Part shown: piece after piece, positions 1-8,158 of the stretch
How the letters are laid out: every line of letters starts with the position of its first letter
Position numbering within the stretch: position 1 is the stretch's first letter
From: CAYHMW01 sp964357925
Lineage (GTDB): Bacteria; Patescibacteriota; Microgenomatia; UBA8517
DNA: 38,446 nt
NCBI GenBank assembly: GCA_964357925.1
Contig: CAYHMW010000010.1
Coordinates: 1 to 38,446, forward strand
Reading direction: 5' to 3'
Made by a program: the position numbers and the translations under genes
The notes under the pieces: model-generated
Database searches by the model: none
Told to the model about the DNA's origin: nothing
Seen by the model: only the letters and a program-made list of their open reading frames with translations

Positions 1-38
1 AGTGTGGGTACAGTATAGTGGAAGTTGGCTGGAAGTAA

Positions 39-1136
39 CTAGCCTGTAGCTTGGTATACCACGCCACTTTGCAGTGGCTGGGGGAGTGGAGCTTCGTTCA
101 AAGATTCAATTGCTTCCGGTTCGCTTTCGGCCGGATTTTGAGTTGTGCCCTTGCCTGAGAACTCAAACGTGTTGGCCTTCAATTTTGCAAGGTCTTCGTC
201 CGTCCAGCCTTTAACGGGCCAGAATTTTTCAAGAAGCCAGGATAGTGGATGGATTTGACCCGGAAGTTTGTTATTGAAAAACAAATCGCGGGCAAACTTT
301 TGTGCTTTCGCTTGATCCTTGCCAGATATTGGATAGGGGAAGCCGAAGTCTTTGCCTTGTGTCCTGAACATGTGTGCGTACCATGTTTTGTGATTAACGA
401 GGACACGGCCTCCTGTTAGCCAAGTCTTACAAGCTACTTCAATCCCTTGAGAACCCCATCCACCAAATGCTTCGTCGCTAATGTTTAATTCCCAATATTT
501 GTCTCTCGTCAGCATCCAGGCACTTCCTTGAAGGGACATGGTTTCTGTCAGGCCATTTTCTTCTTTATCTTTTTGGTAAGCCGGTCTGTGTTTCCAATCT
601 TCGAAGTATTGAAACTTTGGGGATGAATCAAAACAGTAGGATGTACTCTGTGGATTGTGTTTGCCGACCCACATCATCTTCTTTCTGATTTTGTCGCTCT
701 TACCACAATCTGCACATTTTTCGGGCCTCGGGCCTTGGTACTTTTTCCAACCGCAGTGGTAGCATTTCCAATCAAATGCCCATAAGTTTCTCATTATGGG
801 AGCCATTGTTACGTTGTCCCCAGTGGTTTGGAAGGCTTTCAACATGATTTTGTCAAAACCCTTATCGAATGAGCAGTGGGCATCACACTTCATGACATAT
901 TTAGCACGACTTAATTTACAGGCCAAGTTGGTTGCAGCCCGCTGACCGATGCTTTTACCAACGTAAATGATATTTACTCCGTCGTTTTGGGGGATAGGAG
1001 GCTCTGCCCAAGCCCCGTCGAGGACAGCGATGACTTCGGTGTCGGCTTCAATATTTTTGAGGATGTCGTCAATGGTTTGGGCGAGGAACATTTCGTTCCT
1101 TGCAGGGATCAGAATGCTTAAGTCCGTGGCTGACAT
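39..1136 (-). CDS. GT2-family glycosyltransferase with zinc-ribbon insert
   Basis: Likely transfers a sugar from a nucleotide donor during surface-glycan assembly, in the cytoplasm. The N-terminus (LSILIPARNE, residues 6-15) followed by VIAVLDG is a typical GT2 start. The sequence KCDAHC (83-88) gives a D-x-H metal/nucleotide motif, and KTWYAH lies near the C-terminus. Both motifs recur in the paralogues at 14006-14899 and 27689-28471. Unlike those, this protein has two CxxC pairs (C125/C128 and C141/C144) that look like a zinc ribbon inserted in the catalytic domain. The C-terminal ~35 residues are acidic and proline-rich, probably disordered. A 275-base gap and its own promoter separate it from the operon upstream. 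The GT2 call is secure; donor and acceptor are unknown. Confidence 0.85.
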   Translation of the reverse strand: MSATDLSILIPARNEMFLAQTIDDILKNIEADTEVIAVLDGAWAEPPIPQNDGVNIIYVGKSIGQRAATNLACKLSRAKYVMKCDAHCSFDKGFDKIMLKAFQTTGDNVTMAPIMRNLWAFDWKCYHCGWKKYQGPRPEKCADCGKSDKIRKKMMWVGKHNPQSTSYCFDSSPKFQYFEDWKHRPAYQKDKEENGLTETMSLQGSAWMLTRDKYWELNISDEAFGGWGSQGIEVACKTWLTGGRVLVNHKTWYAHMFRTQGKDFGFPYPISGKDQAKAQKFARDLFFNNKLPGQIHPLSWLLEKFWPVKGWTDEDLAKLKANTFEFSGKGTTQNPAESEPEAIESLNEAPLPQPLQSGVVYQATG

Positions 1137-1141
1137 GGGTT

Positions 1142-1172
1142 TTTATATATTTAACCTAATTTGAGCTGAAAA
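1142..1172 (-). promoter_or_regulatory. putative promoter of the 39-1136 glycosyltransferase
   Basis: On the minus strand, TTTTCA (1172-1167) lies 17 nt from TATATA (1149-1144), which ends 7 nt before the ATG at 1136. There is no Shine-Dalgarno sequence. This would give a leaderless or nearly leaderless mRNA. The rest of the 275-base gap (1137-1411) is AT-rich with no convincing ORF or hairpin. Confidence 0.45.
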
Positions 1173-1411
1173 TCAACCTACAAATCCTATGGGATTATTA
1201 CATAATGCTAGCTTGAAAGGTTTAACCATACAAGTTAATTTATTTACCGCATTGATTACTATAGACATGGAGCGATTTTGGGATGGAAAAAGATGAGTTA
1301 AGATGGCGATGTTATGTGTCGTATTGGAAAATGCTTTTAAGAAGCAAATCTAATTGAGTAAAAAAGGTCCCTAGTGATGTTTAAGTCGTAGAGTCGACTA
1401 TTTATGTAAGG

Positions 1412-2119
1412 TTACAAATTAAATAGCTCTTTCAGATTCCAACCTGGAAGCTTATCGATGGTCGTTTCTTGCCAGTTGGAAGGTTCATGAGTGAAGCTAT
1501 CTAGAGTAACTTTTGGCATGGAAAAGGTTCTTCCATGCCTAATATCGATAATTGGAAATTCGCTTCGCCATGTTTCGAAGTCGTCGTCTGAAAAGCCACC
1601 ACGTTTTCGTTTTTTTGTGCCTGGCTCATAGCCCCAGCGCCTGGCCCAAAGGGGTTCTCGCCGCCTAATACTATCTAGACTCTGCTCTTCGATTTTTTTT
1701 AGCCTTCTCTGGTATTGGTCGAGAGCTAGTTTACGGTTAACGCATAACCCGGATAGGCAAATTAGCCTGTCGTAGGTGATGGCTAGATCGTCAGGATACT
1801 TCCAGCGCCAGACGTTAGCATTGTAGTAATAAATATCATCTCGTGGAGGGGTGAAGTCAAAATGGGAAGGGGGGTAGAGGACGTCGTGTTCACAAAAGAA
1901 GACGTAGGTAGAGTTTGACATATTTAATGCTGTTTGGATTTGTTGAATCATAGTTAGATAGCCTGACGATAGGTTTAATACGGTATTTTGTCCGAAGGAG
2001 ATTGGTTGTAAGGAAACACTAGTAATTGGTAATCCGGATTTTACTATTTGGTTTTGAACCGTCGAAAAGATTGGTTCGCCCAGTCTGTTGTCAGTGTAGT
2101 AGATGATGCCTTTGGTCAT
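1412..2119 (-). CDS. unrecognised glycan-locus protein, acidic-x-D-LYP family copy 1
   Basis: Probable GT-A-fold glycosyltransferase-like protein that I cannot assign to a named family. It begins with TKGIIYYTDNR, like its paralogues at 9270-9941 and 16874-17551. All three then have a (V/M)S..P(I/L)..G.N segment and a conserved acidic motif, here CEHDVLYPP (76-84), followed by F-x-(F/Y)-x-PP. The acidic-x-D part could bind metal and nucleotide sugar. A start six codons upstream is possible, but ATG at 2119 overlaps the previous stop as ATGA and aligns with the paralogues, so I chose it. It is last in the operon starting at 7480. A catalytic role is inference; the paralogy is visible in the sequence. 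Confidence 0.7.
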   Translation of the reverse strand: MTKGIIYYTDNRLGEPIFSTVQNQIVKSGLPITSVSLQPISFGQNTVLNLSSGYLTMIQQIQTALNMSNSTYVFFCEHDVLYPPSHFDFTPPRDDIYYYNANVWRWKYPDDLAITYDRLICLSGLCVNRKLALDQYQRRLKKIEEQSLDSIRRREPLWARRWGYEPGTKKRKRGGFSDDDFETWRSEFPIIDIRHGRTFSMPKVTLDSFTHEPSNWQETTIDKLPGWNLKELFNL

Positions 2120-3324
2120 TTTTTTATCCAAAACCATGAGTGACGCTTGTCGCGTGCTAATTTGATTAATTTACGGGGCGTTGCTATTACAAAAAGCGGA
2201 AACAACAGATAGGAGGCAGCATACGCATTGAGGGCCGCTTTGACATGGTTCATTTTGTTGAAGGGATAATCGTCGTAGTCATGCCCAGCTACTATCCCAC
2301 CTATTCGTACTTTTTTTATCCAATAATGCAAGTCTTTAGTAAAATTAATAAAATCATGGTTGGCGTCAATATAGACGAAGTCCAAGGAGTTGTCTTTGAA
2401 GTGATCTAATGCGTCCATAGAATTTTTTTTAATGATCGTACAGTTGTATGGGGCTAGTCTAGCTTTTGCTTCACCATAGCAACTGTCGAAGTAGCCTTGA
2501 TCTGTGGGCATTCCTGAGACACCGATTTCGTATGCAGTTGGCTCCCAAGGGTCGATGCCGTAGAGATGTAAATTTTGATTTTCTTGACATAGAGTTTCAG
2601 CGTAGCCCCCTCTATCTACCCCAATTTCAGCTCCGATATTAAAGTTCAGTTCTCTGAAAATTTCTGCTAGCTCTAAGCTTCCTGAAATATTTTCGATTTT
2701 TACTACCTGTCCTTTGTTGACATCTAAGCTGTACTTTCTTGCGAAATAATCGGGAACAGACTCTGAAGGCTCAGGATGAGATGAAATAAATTCTTTTCTG
2801 ACTACAATTAGCCAGTCGTCGTATCTTTTGCGCCAACGAATTAGTTTTGGAACCTCTATTTCGTAGTTAGAGAGTTCTTTTATGATTGTTAAGTCAAAGA
2901 CGTCTTCAATTATATACAGCGCATTATTTTTTAAATAAGGCATTAGTGTTTGGCATGTCAGAATCTGATCTGAAGGAACGTGGGAGCCATCATCAATAAC
3001 AAAATCGATGTCTGTGCCTGTTTGGTTTATTAGCTCCTTGAGGTCAGTAACTGAAGTTTGATCGCAGAGAATTGTCTCGATTCTTTCATCCTTGAATATT
3101 CGATTTGGATTCTGTTCTGCACCATAGATTGTTGCATTTGGAAAAAAGTCCCTCCACATCCTTAGCCCAGCTCCTTCGCCGACTCCAATTTCTAGAACCT
3201 TTCTAACGGAGTCTCGCTTATCTTTAAAAAGACCGTAATAGTAGGGGGTGTAGCTGTGTTTCGACTCCGGGTGCCTGTCACTCCCATATTTTATTGCTAA
3301 TTCGGAAAGAAGGTCTCTGGTCAT
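2116..3324 (-). CDS. tandem two-domain SAM-dependent methyltransferase
   Basis: Two class I methyltransferase-like domains in one 402-residue chain. Domain 1 (about 1-185) has YGSD near the N-terminus, then VLEIGVGEG, LRMWRDFFPNA, DFVIDDGSH and IIEDV. It matches the proteins at 25524-26102 and 9942-11327 and resembles the macrocin-O-methyltransferase/cephalosporin-hydroxylase-like group. Domain 2 (about 215-385) has EIGVDRGGYAE, YGIDPW, DFVYIDANH and GGIVAGHDYDD. It belongs to the Methyltransf_24 type and is paralogous to the next gene, 3321-3887. Both ends overlap neighbours as ATGA, so translation is probably coupled. It probably O-methylates sugars; whether both domains are active is not known. 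Confidence 0.8.
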   Translation of the reverse strand: MTRDLLSELAIKYGSDRHPESKHSYTPYYYGLFKDKRDSVRKVLEIGVGEGAGLRMWRDFFPNATIYGAEQNPNRIFKDERIETILCDQTSVTDLKELINQTGTDIDFVIDDGSHVPSDQILTCQTLMPYLKNNALYIIEDVFDLTIIKELSNYEIEVPKLIRWRKRYDDWLIVVRKEFISSHPEPSESVPDYFARKYSLDVNKGQVVKIENISGSLELAEIFRELNFNIGAEIGVDRGGYAETLCQENQNLHLYGIDPWEPTAYEIGVSGMPTDQGYFDSCYGEAKARLAPYNCTIIKKNSMDALDHFKDNSLDFVYIDANHDFINFTKDLHYWIKKVRIGGIVAGHDYDDYPFNKMNHVKAALNAYAASYLLFPLFVIATPRKLIKLARDKRHSWFWIKK

Positions 3325-3887
3325 TTTTTGAAAAACATCCAGCTTGGTTTTTTATCGCCCTTTCCGAAAATATATAGGTCTTTAATGTCATGAACTTTTA
3401 CAAAAGCATCGACAACTGGCTGAACTTGGATAATCACGTTGGTTGAACTGGGTTTCGTTATGAAATAGTCGTGTCCTGAAATAGCACCGCCGGACTTTAC
3501 TTTTACAAACCACTCACTCAGGTCTTCTGCAATATATCGGAATCTGTGATCGCCATCGATGTAAACAAAATCTAGACTGCCGTCTGCGAAATCTGTTAGG
3601 GCATCCATTGAGGACTTTCGCACAAGTTTACAGTCTTTGAAAGGGGATAGTCTGGTTTTGGCCTCTTCAAAGTTTACATCTTGCTTGTCTTGCACCTTTT
3701 CTGTGCGCCCTGAACCGCTGTAACCAAGCCAAGGGTCGATTGCGTACATTGTTAGTCCAACTTCACAAAATTTTTCGGTGAATTCGCCTTGAAATACTCC
3801 GATTTCGGCGCCGACTTTGTAGCCCATGTCCTTGAAAAGCAAAGGAAGGTCATTTCTAGATCGGTTGGGAACTTCAATGGGTTGCAT
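3321..3887 (-). CDS. class I SAM methyltransferase (Methyltransf_24 type)
   Basis: A 188-residue single-domain methyltransferase. Visible motifs are VGAEIGVFQGEFTE (SAM-binding loop), YAIDPW (acidic end of strand 2), LDFVYIDGDHRF and GGAISGHDYF. The last two contain the D-H and H-D pairs that in this family help bind metal or substrate. It closely resembles the C-terminal domain of the following gene, suggesting local duplication. Its ATG lies 14 bases inside the upstream gene and its stop overlaps the downstream ATG. It is likely a sugar O-methyltransferase for the surface glycan; the acceptor is unknown. Confidence 0.8.
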   Translation of the reverse strand: MQPIEVPNRSRNDLPLLFKDMGYKVGAEIGVFQGEFTEKFCEVGLTMYAIDPWLGYSGSGRTEKVQDKQDVNFEEAKTRLSPFKDCKLVRKSSMDALTDFADGSLDFVYIDGDHRFRYIAEDLSEWFVKVKSGGAISGHDYFITKPSSTNVIIQVQPVVDAFVKVHDIKDLYIFGKGDKKPSWMFFKK

Positions 3888-4689
3888 GTTTCTTGAAAAT
3901 TTCTACTAAGCCAACTGGCATGAATTGTACATTGATTTTGTTATTACCATAGAGGAAAAAGTCGATCTGGTTCGGGCGGGGGTTTAATGGATTTGGTGTC
4001 TTTTCTATAAAATGGAAGTGCACCACTTTTATTGGTTTTAGTGCAGCATTGTAGTTAGAGCGGACATTGAAGGAGTGGAAATTGTAGGAGATGTTTAGCC
4101 TTTTGATCCTCTCGGCGATGTTTTTAATTTCAGGGTGATCTTTCGCGGTATAGCCTTTTATTTGCACTGATTTGTTGAGGGAAATGGGATAACCAAGACC
4201 AGTGAGGATACAAAATGCTCCTTCTTCGTCGATTTGGTGTTTATCCATGATTTCTTTGACCCAGTTGAAAATATCCTCTGAACTAGCTTTGAAGAAGAAG
4301 CTTCCCGTACTCCATTTTGGAAGTCTACCAAAATCCGGTAGGAGCAAGTCTGCCTTATCAAAGTCAAGGTCAGGCTCAACTATGTTAGTGCATTGATATG
4401 CGTCTAGGTCATGGAACCAATAAACAACTTCTTTTTTAATGAGTTTTTGTTTGAAAAGATCGCAGATGACATTGATTTTGCTTGCGGCAGGGCAGAAGGT
4501 GCAGAAGTTTAGGTCGTCAACAACAATAGCTTTAACGCCTTGGTATTGATAGGGGAAATTGGTGACAAGAATAATGTCTTCAGGGATCCACCCAAGACTT
4601 AGGCTGTTGTCAATTTGGATTTTGACTGCAATTTTGCCTTCCTCGTCAAAATCCTTCCTCGGGTTTATGTAGATCATTAAGTTTTTCAT
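3874..4689 (-). CDS. HD-x-DA family protein copy 1, putative GT-A-like transferase
   Basis: First of six paralogues here (others at 12541, 13317, 22785, 23538 and 26970). The shared pattern is MKNL(L/M)IYI, then KIQIDNSL.LGW..EDI.LVTNF.Y.Y.GVKA.VV, then YWFHDLDAYQ (90-99), then W.TGSFFF (126-133) and a C-terminal VVHFHF segment. The D-L-D within HDLDAYQ sits where a GT-A DxD would be, and the later W-TG-S-F-F-F resembles the post-DxD acceptor loop of GT-A enzymes. I do not recognise a named family. ATGA overlap with the gene upstream. Transferase function is inferred from the motif and context. Confidence 0.7.
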   Translation of the reverse strand: MKNLMIYINPRKDFDEEGKIAVKIQIDNSLSLGWIPEDIILVTNFPYQYQGVKAIVVDDLNFCTFCPAASKINVICDLFKQKLIKKEVVYWFHDLDAYQCTNIVEPDLDFDKADLLLPDFGRLPKWSTGSFFFKASSEDIFNWVKEIMDKHQIDEEGAFCILTGLGYPISLNKSVQIKGYTAKDHPEIKNIAERIKRLNISYNFHSFNVRSNYNAALKPIKVVHFHFIEKTPNPLNPRPNQIDFFLYGNNKINVQFMPVGLVEIFKKHATH

Positions 4690-5423
4690 TTTTCAAACTT
4701 GTAGTTTACATTCATTCTGTAAAATCTTCTCGACTTGGCTTTCTCTTTTATATCGTCAAGAGAAATTCGAAAGCCTGATAGAAATTTTTGTTCTAGCTCA
4801 AGCGGGGAGGGCCCAGAGGTTTTTTGGGGGAAGTCACTTTGGACTTGGTTGACGGAGTTGTTGATAATTATTGGGTTTTCGAAGCACATCATGAATGGTT
4901 TATTGGGAATGTTAAGATTTAAGTTGGTTTCGAGATAGTTGGGATTTTTGACGCCGTTTGCCTTAATCGTTGGTAATATATCAGCGCTTTTGAAGATGCA
5001 TGAATCGATAGACATCGGATAACCCCACATACGTAGGCGATAGTTGCCCCGATATTTTTGCCATTCCCACTTTGTGCTGGCAATGTTGGGTGAAAGGGAA
5101 AGGCTTAGGGAGGCAGTGTCCTTGCTTGTTTCAAACACTTCGAGTTCAGGCGTATCTAGATTGAACGGTGCGAGAGTAACATCGTCGTCTGTTAGAAAGA
5201 GAATATGATCACAGATTGAAACAAAGTCGATTAGTTGTTGTTTAAAGTTTGTTTCTTTAAGGAAATCGACGTTCGGGTACATGCTAATTAGCTTTTTGTA
5301 GCCGGTTTTGAATTCGGGATCGTGGGAGTAGAGGACAGATGTTGGAAAGTCACCAAGGCTTCTGAGTAGAAGTTCTAACTGACATGCCCTGTTTTTGCTG
5401 AAAATGAGTGTTTTAAGGTTCAT
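4686..5423 (-). CDS. putative GT-A-fold glycosyltransferase
   Basis: A 245-residue protein beginning LKTLIFSKNRACQLELLLRSL, a GT2-like first strand and helix. LFLTDDDVTLAP (76-86) supplies the DxD signature (TDDD at 78-81). Further on are SLSLSPN and a WGYPMS(I)D motif. It lies between the carbamoyltransferase fusion and HD-x-DA copy 1, overlapping the latter as ATGA and the former by 4 bases, so it belongs to the 7480-1412 operon. It has no close paralogue in the window. Transferase activity is well supported by the DDD motif and context; sugar specificity cannot be read. Confidence 0.7.
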   Translation of the reverse strand: MNLKTLIFSKNRACQLELLLRSLGDFPTSVLYSHDPEFKTGYKKLISMYPNVDFLKETNFKQQLIDFVSICDHILFLTDDDVTLAPFNLDTPELEVFETSKDTASLSLSLSPNIASTKWEWQKYRGNYRLRMWGYPMSIDSCIFKSADILPTIKANGVKNPNYLETNLNLNIPNKPFMMCFENPIIINNSVNQVQSDFPQKTSGPSPLELEQKFLSGFRISLDDIKEKAKSRRFYRMNVNYKFEK

Positions 5424-7480
5424 AATTTACTCACTAGGATACCGTAGTTAAAGAAGTAGAGATAGTCTATTTTAGTCTTTAAAAAGCACTTAAGAGCATC
5501 AATAGGTGTTTCTACGATTGGTTCACTGTCGTTAAAACTTGTGTTAACCAAAATTGGCACGCCGGAAAGCTTTTCCCATTGTGAGATAAAACCGTGATAC
5601 CAGGGGTTTAAATTTTCACTGACTGTTTGAAGTCTGCCTGTGCCATCAAAGTGGACGACTGCTGGGACTAGGTCCTTTTTATCTTCCTTAAACTGTAGAG
5701 CAAAAGTCATGTATGGACTGAGTGTGGGATTCTCGAACCAATCGGCAACTTTTTCTTCTAGAATTGAGGGAGCAACTGGGCGGAACCAAGCCCTGTGCTT
5801 AACTTTTTCATTAATAATATTTTTCATATCAGGATTTCTGGGATCTGCCAGAATGCTTCTATTGCCAAGAGCTCGTCTTCCGGATTCAGAACCTCCACCA
5901 AAAACAGCGATTATCTTTTGTTCGCTAATTTTATTCAGTACTTCTTGATCTGTGGTCCTTTGAGTTTTGACCTGCGTTGTAAATTGGCTAATGGCATTGG
6001 TCACATCGGAATGGCTGTACAATTTTCCTAAATAAGGGGACATGTTTCTTGGGTAGTCTGAGATTCTGGGATTCCCTAAAACATGGTGCCATAAATATCT
6101 AGCTGATCCTAATGCTGTGCCAGCATCGTAAGGGACAGGATCGCAGAATATGTTTTTGATACTTGGAAACCAGATCTTTATTTTGCCGAGCATTACACAA
6201 TTTAGCGATACGCCACCGGATAGACAAAGGTTGGTGTGTCCTGAAATGTATTCGGCAACAGTGCTTTTAAATTTTGCCTCGGTATATTCTTGAAGTGATG
6301 CGGCGACATTAAATTTGTCTTGTCCGCTTTTGTTTGAGATGGTCTGGAGTTCTTGTAAATTAGCTCTGTAGTTTGAAAATAAGGAAGTGTATAGAGGTTT
6401 TCCGAGCGTGGCCATGGCCATGACTGTGCCTGCCTGATCACCAAGTGGGTATCCAACAGATAAGCCAAATATTTGTGTGGTAGAGCTGTACCAGATTCCG
6501 CCCAAATCCAGTTTGCGGACAGGAATTGTTAGGATCCTTTCAATTTTGTTGTTGGTACCACTACTAATGGTGAATGCTGTTCTTGTGGTGTCATCTTCAT
6601 TGCCACCGCCATCCATGGTTATTATGAGTGCTTCGTCGAAATCACTCGTATAAAAAGCATTGGCTGCATGGCTTAGGTGGTGGCCAAATTCAACATATTT
6701 GGCGCCGTTTTTTGTTAGTACTTCTTGCATTTTTTTATCACTGGCTTCATCTTTACTACCTCTGGAGGTTTTATTGTTTCTACCGCCGACATTGCCGAAA
6801 GTGAAGTATTTGATATCTTCTAAGTTTTTTTGGCGTTCAAAGAAAAGCTTTAAGCCATCACCTAATTGTTGTTTTTCCCTGGTTAGTCGTTCCCATTCTT
6901 CCACAAGAGTAGGGACGCCGTTTTTGAGGATGCAGTACGCAACATCGTGACCAGACTGGAAACCGACGATTTTGGTTGTTGTTTCTCCTTTTTTGAACAG
7001 TTCTTGAGGGTCTTTGAAGTTGCTCAAAATTGTGGTATGAGGCTTCTCATAATTAAAATCCATACGGTATTTGAAAAGTGGGTAGATTTCTCTGTACCTA
7101 AACCTGTGTTCAGTTTTGGGATTTGTATCATGGATTATAATATAGTCGGTATTATCTGCGAGGCGTTTGATATCCTCTTTTCTTCTGATGGCTGGCTCGT
7201 GGTCTATTAAGGCCACGCTCCAATGGCCAGAAAGATCGGCCTTGCTCCAATCGTCAATCAGGTGAATTTGGTGGTACGTACTTCTGAAATTATCAAAATC
7301 GTTTTTGTATGAGCCAACGTTTTCGTAGGAGACCAATTTTCTCTCTGGGTAGCAGGCGAAGTGTAGGAATGGAGTGGAAAAAATTCCCATGCCAAGTTCT
7401 AGAACTGGGCCATCTGTGGCATTGATGGCTTTGATCAGTGCGGGCAGATGCGTTCCAAATTCTTTGACAATGTCTGGCAT
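5420..7480 (-). CDS. methyltransferase-like domain fused to NodU/CmcH-type carbamoyltransferase
   Basis: From about residue 170 this is an O-carbamoyltransferase of the NodU/CmcH/TobZ family, which transfers a carbamoyl group from carbamoyl phosphate via carbamoyl-AMP. Visible motifs are IVGFQSGHDVAYCIL, FGHHLSHAANAF (H267, H268, H271), ITMDGGG, LSGGVSLNC, PYDAGTALGSA, ESGRRALGNRSIL and VPILVNTSFN. The family usually reads GPRALGNRSI; here the proline is arginine. Residues 1-165 form an extra domain with a SAM-loop-like VLELGMG and IIIHDT, resembling a small class I methyltransferase. The natural start of the carbamoyltransferase domain sits at the junction, so this is a real fusion. It heads the 7480-1412 operon and probably carbamoylates a surface sugar. 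Confidence 0.85.
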   Translation of the reverse strand: MPDIVKEFGTHLPALIKAINATDGPVLELGMGIFSTPFLHFACYPERKLVSYENVGSYKNDFDNFRSTYHQIHLIDDWSKADLSGHWSVALIDHEPAIRRKEDIKRLADNTDYIIIHDTNPKTEHRFRYREIYPLFKYRMDFNYEKPHTTILSNFKDPQELFKKGETTTKIVGFQSGHDVAYCILKNGVPTLVEEWERLTREKQQLGDGLKLFFERQKNLEDIKYFTFGNVGGRNNKTSRGSKDEASDKKMQEVLTKNGAKYVEFGHHLSHAANAFYTSDFDEALIITMDGGGNEDDTTRTAFTISSGTNNKIERILTIPVRKLDLGGIWYSSTTQIFGLSVGYPLGDQAGTVMAMATLGKPLYTSLFSNYRANLQELQTISNKSGQDKFNVAASLQEYTEAKFKSTVAEYISGHTNLCLSGGVSLNCVMLGKIKIWFPSIKNIFCDPVPYDAGTALGSARYLWHHVLGNPRISDYPRNMSPYLGKLYSHSDVTNAISQFTTQVKTQRTTDQEVLNKISEQKIIAVFGGGSESGRRALGNRSILADPRNPDMKNIINEKVKHRAWFRPVAPSILEEKVADWFENPTLSPYMTFALQFKEDKKDLVPAVVHFDGTGRLQTVSENLNPWYHGFISQWEKLSGVPILVNTSFNDSEPIVETPIDALKCFLKTKIDYLYFFNYGILVSKL

Positions 7481-7527
7481 TTTTTAAAAATATTTTAACT
7501 TTGCCATAATATCATACAGTTTGCAGA

Positions 7528-7536
7528 TGATATACT
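7528..7536 (+). promoter_or_regulatory. extended -10 promoter of the fkbM-type gene
   Basis: TGATATACT is an extended -10 (TG-n-TATACT, hexamer 7531-7536). Exactly 6 nt separate it from the ATG at 7543. No good -35 and no Shine-Dalgarno sequence are visible. The expected start of transcription falls at or next to the ATG. Confidence 0.5.
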
Positions 7537-7542
7537 TTGATA

Positions 7543-8154
7543 ATGAGTATTATCTTTGATGTTGGGGCAAACGATGGAAGCTCGACGATTGAATTTGCAA
7601 AGAAAGACATAAACAATACTGTTTATGCTTTTGAGGCGAACCCTGAGCTTTGTAGATTGATAGAGAACAAGACTGTTGAGCTTCCTAATTTCAAAGTTTT
7701 TCCGAAGGCTGTATCGGATTTTAATGGTGTTGCAAAATTTAACATTGCTCCCAGACATGGTGCAGGCTGCAGTTCATTGTTTGATTATTCTCCTCATATG
7801 GGTGAGATCTGGAAAGGGCTTAAACATCGGTTTGAAGTTGCAGAGACAATACAAGTCGAGGTAATTACAATGGAAAAGTTTATTGAGGAGAACAATGTTT
7901 CTGTAATCGATTATTTTCATTGCGATGCACAAGGGGCGGATTTGAAGGTGCTAAAATCTTTCGGGAAGTATATTGATTTATTGCGGGAAGGTGTCGTTGA
8001 GTCTTCGAGAGCGCCAGAGACTTCGACGTATGAAGTCGACAACACGTTTGGTTCACTTAACAGATTTTTGGTGGAGCATAATTTTGAGATTATGAAAACA
8101 GAATCCGACAAGAGAAGAAATGAGATGAACGTTTATTTTAGGAGGAGAAGTTAG
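7543..8154 (+). CDS. FkbM-family SAM-dependent methyltransferase
   Basis: A complete methyltransferase of about 203 residues. Motifs are SIIFDVGANDGSS (SAM loop) and VYAFEANPELC (acidic end of strand 2), then VITMEKFIEEN and VIDYFHCDAQGADLKVLKSF, the usual FkbM order. The enzyme probably O-methylates a sugar hydroxyl. A TTG two codons upstream is possible, but ATG at 7543 fits the promoter geometry. It is a lone plus-strand gene diverging from the carbamoyltransferase operon (ATGs 63 nt apart) and converging on the surface-protein gene, with a gap of 4 bases. Its different orientation suggests a separate insertion and separate control. Confidence 0.85.
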   Translation: MSIIFDVGANDGSSTIEFAKKDINNTVYAFEANPELCRLIENKTVELPNFKVFPKAVSDFNGVAKFNIAPRHGAGCSSLFDYSPHMGEIWKGLKHRFEVAETIQVEVITMEKFIEENNVSVIDYFHCDAQGADLKVLKSFGKYIDLLREGVVESSRAPETSTYEVDNTFGSLNRFLVEHNFEIMKTESDKRRNEMNVYFRRRS

Positions 8155-8158
8155 TTGG

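Noticed and set aside
5640..7210. Plus-strand ORFs of 78-102 codons opposite the carbamoyltransferase gene
   Set aside because: They are antisense to a clearly conserved protein, show no domain and have no promoter; they are shadows.
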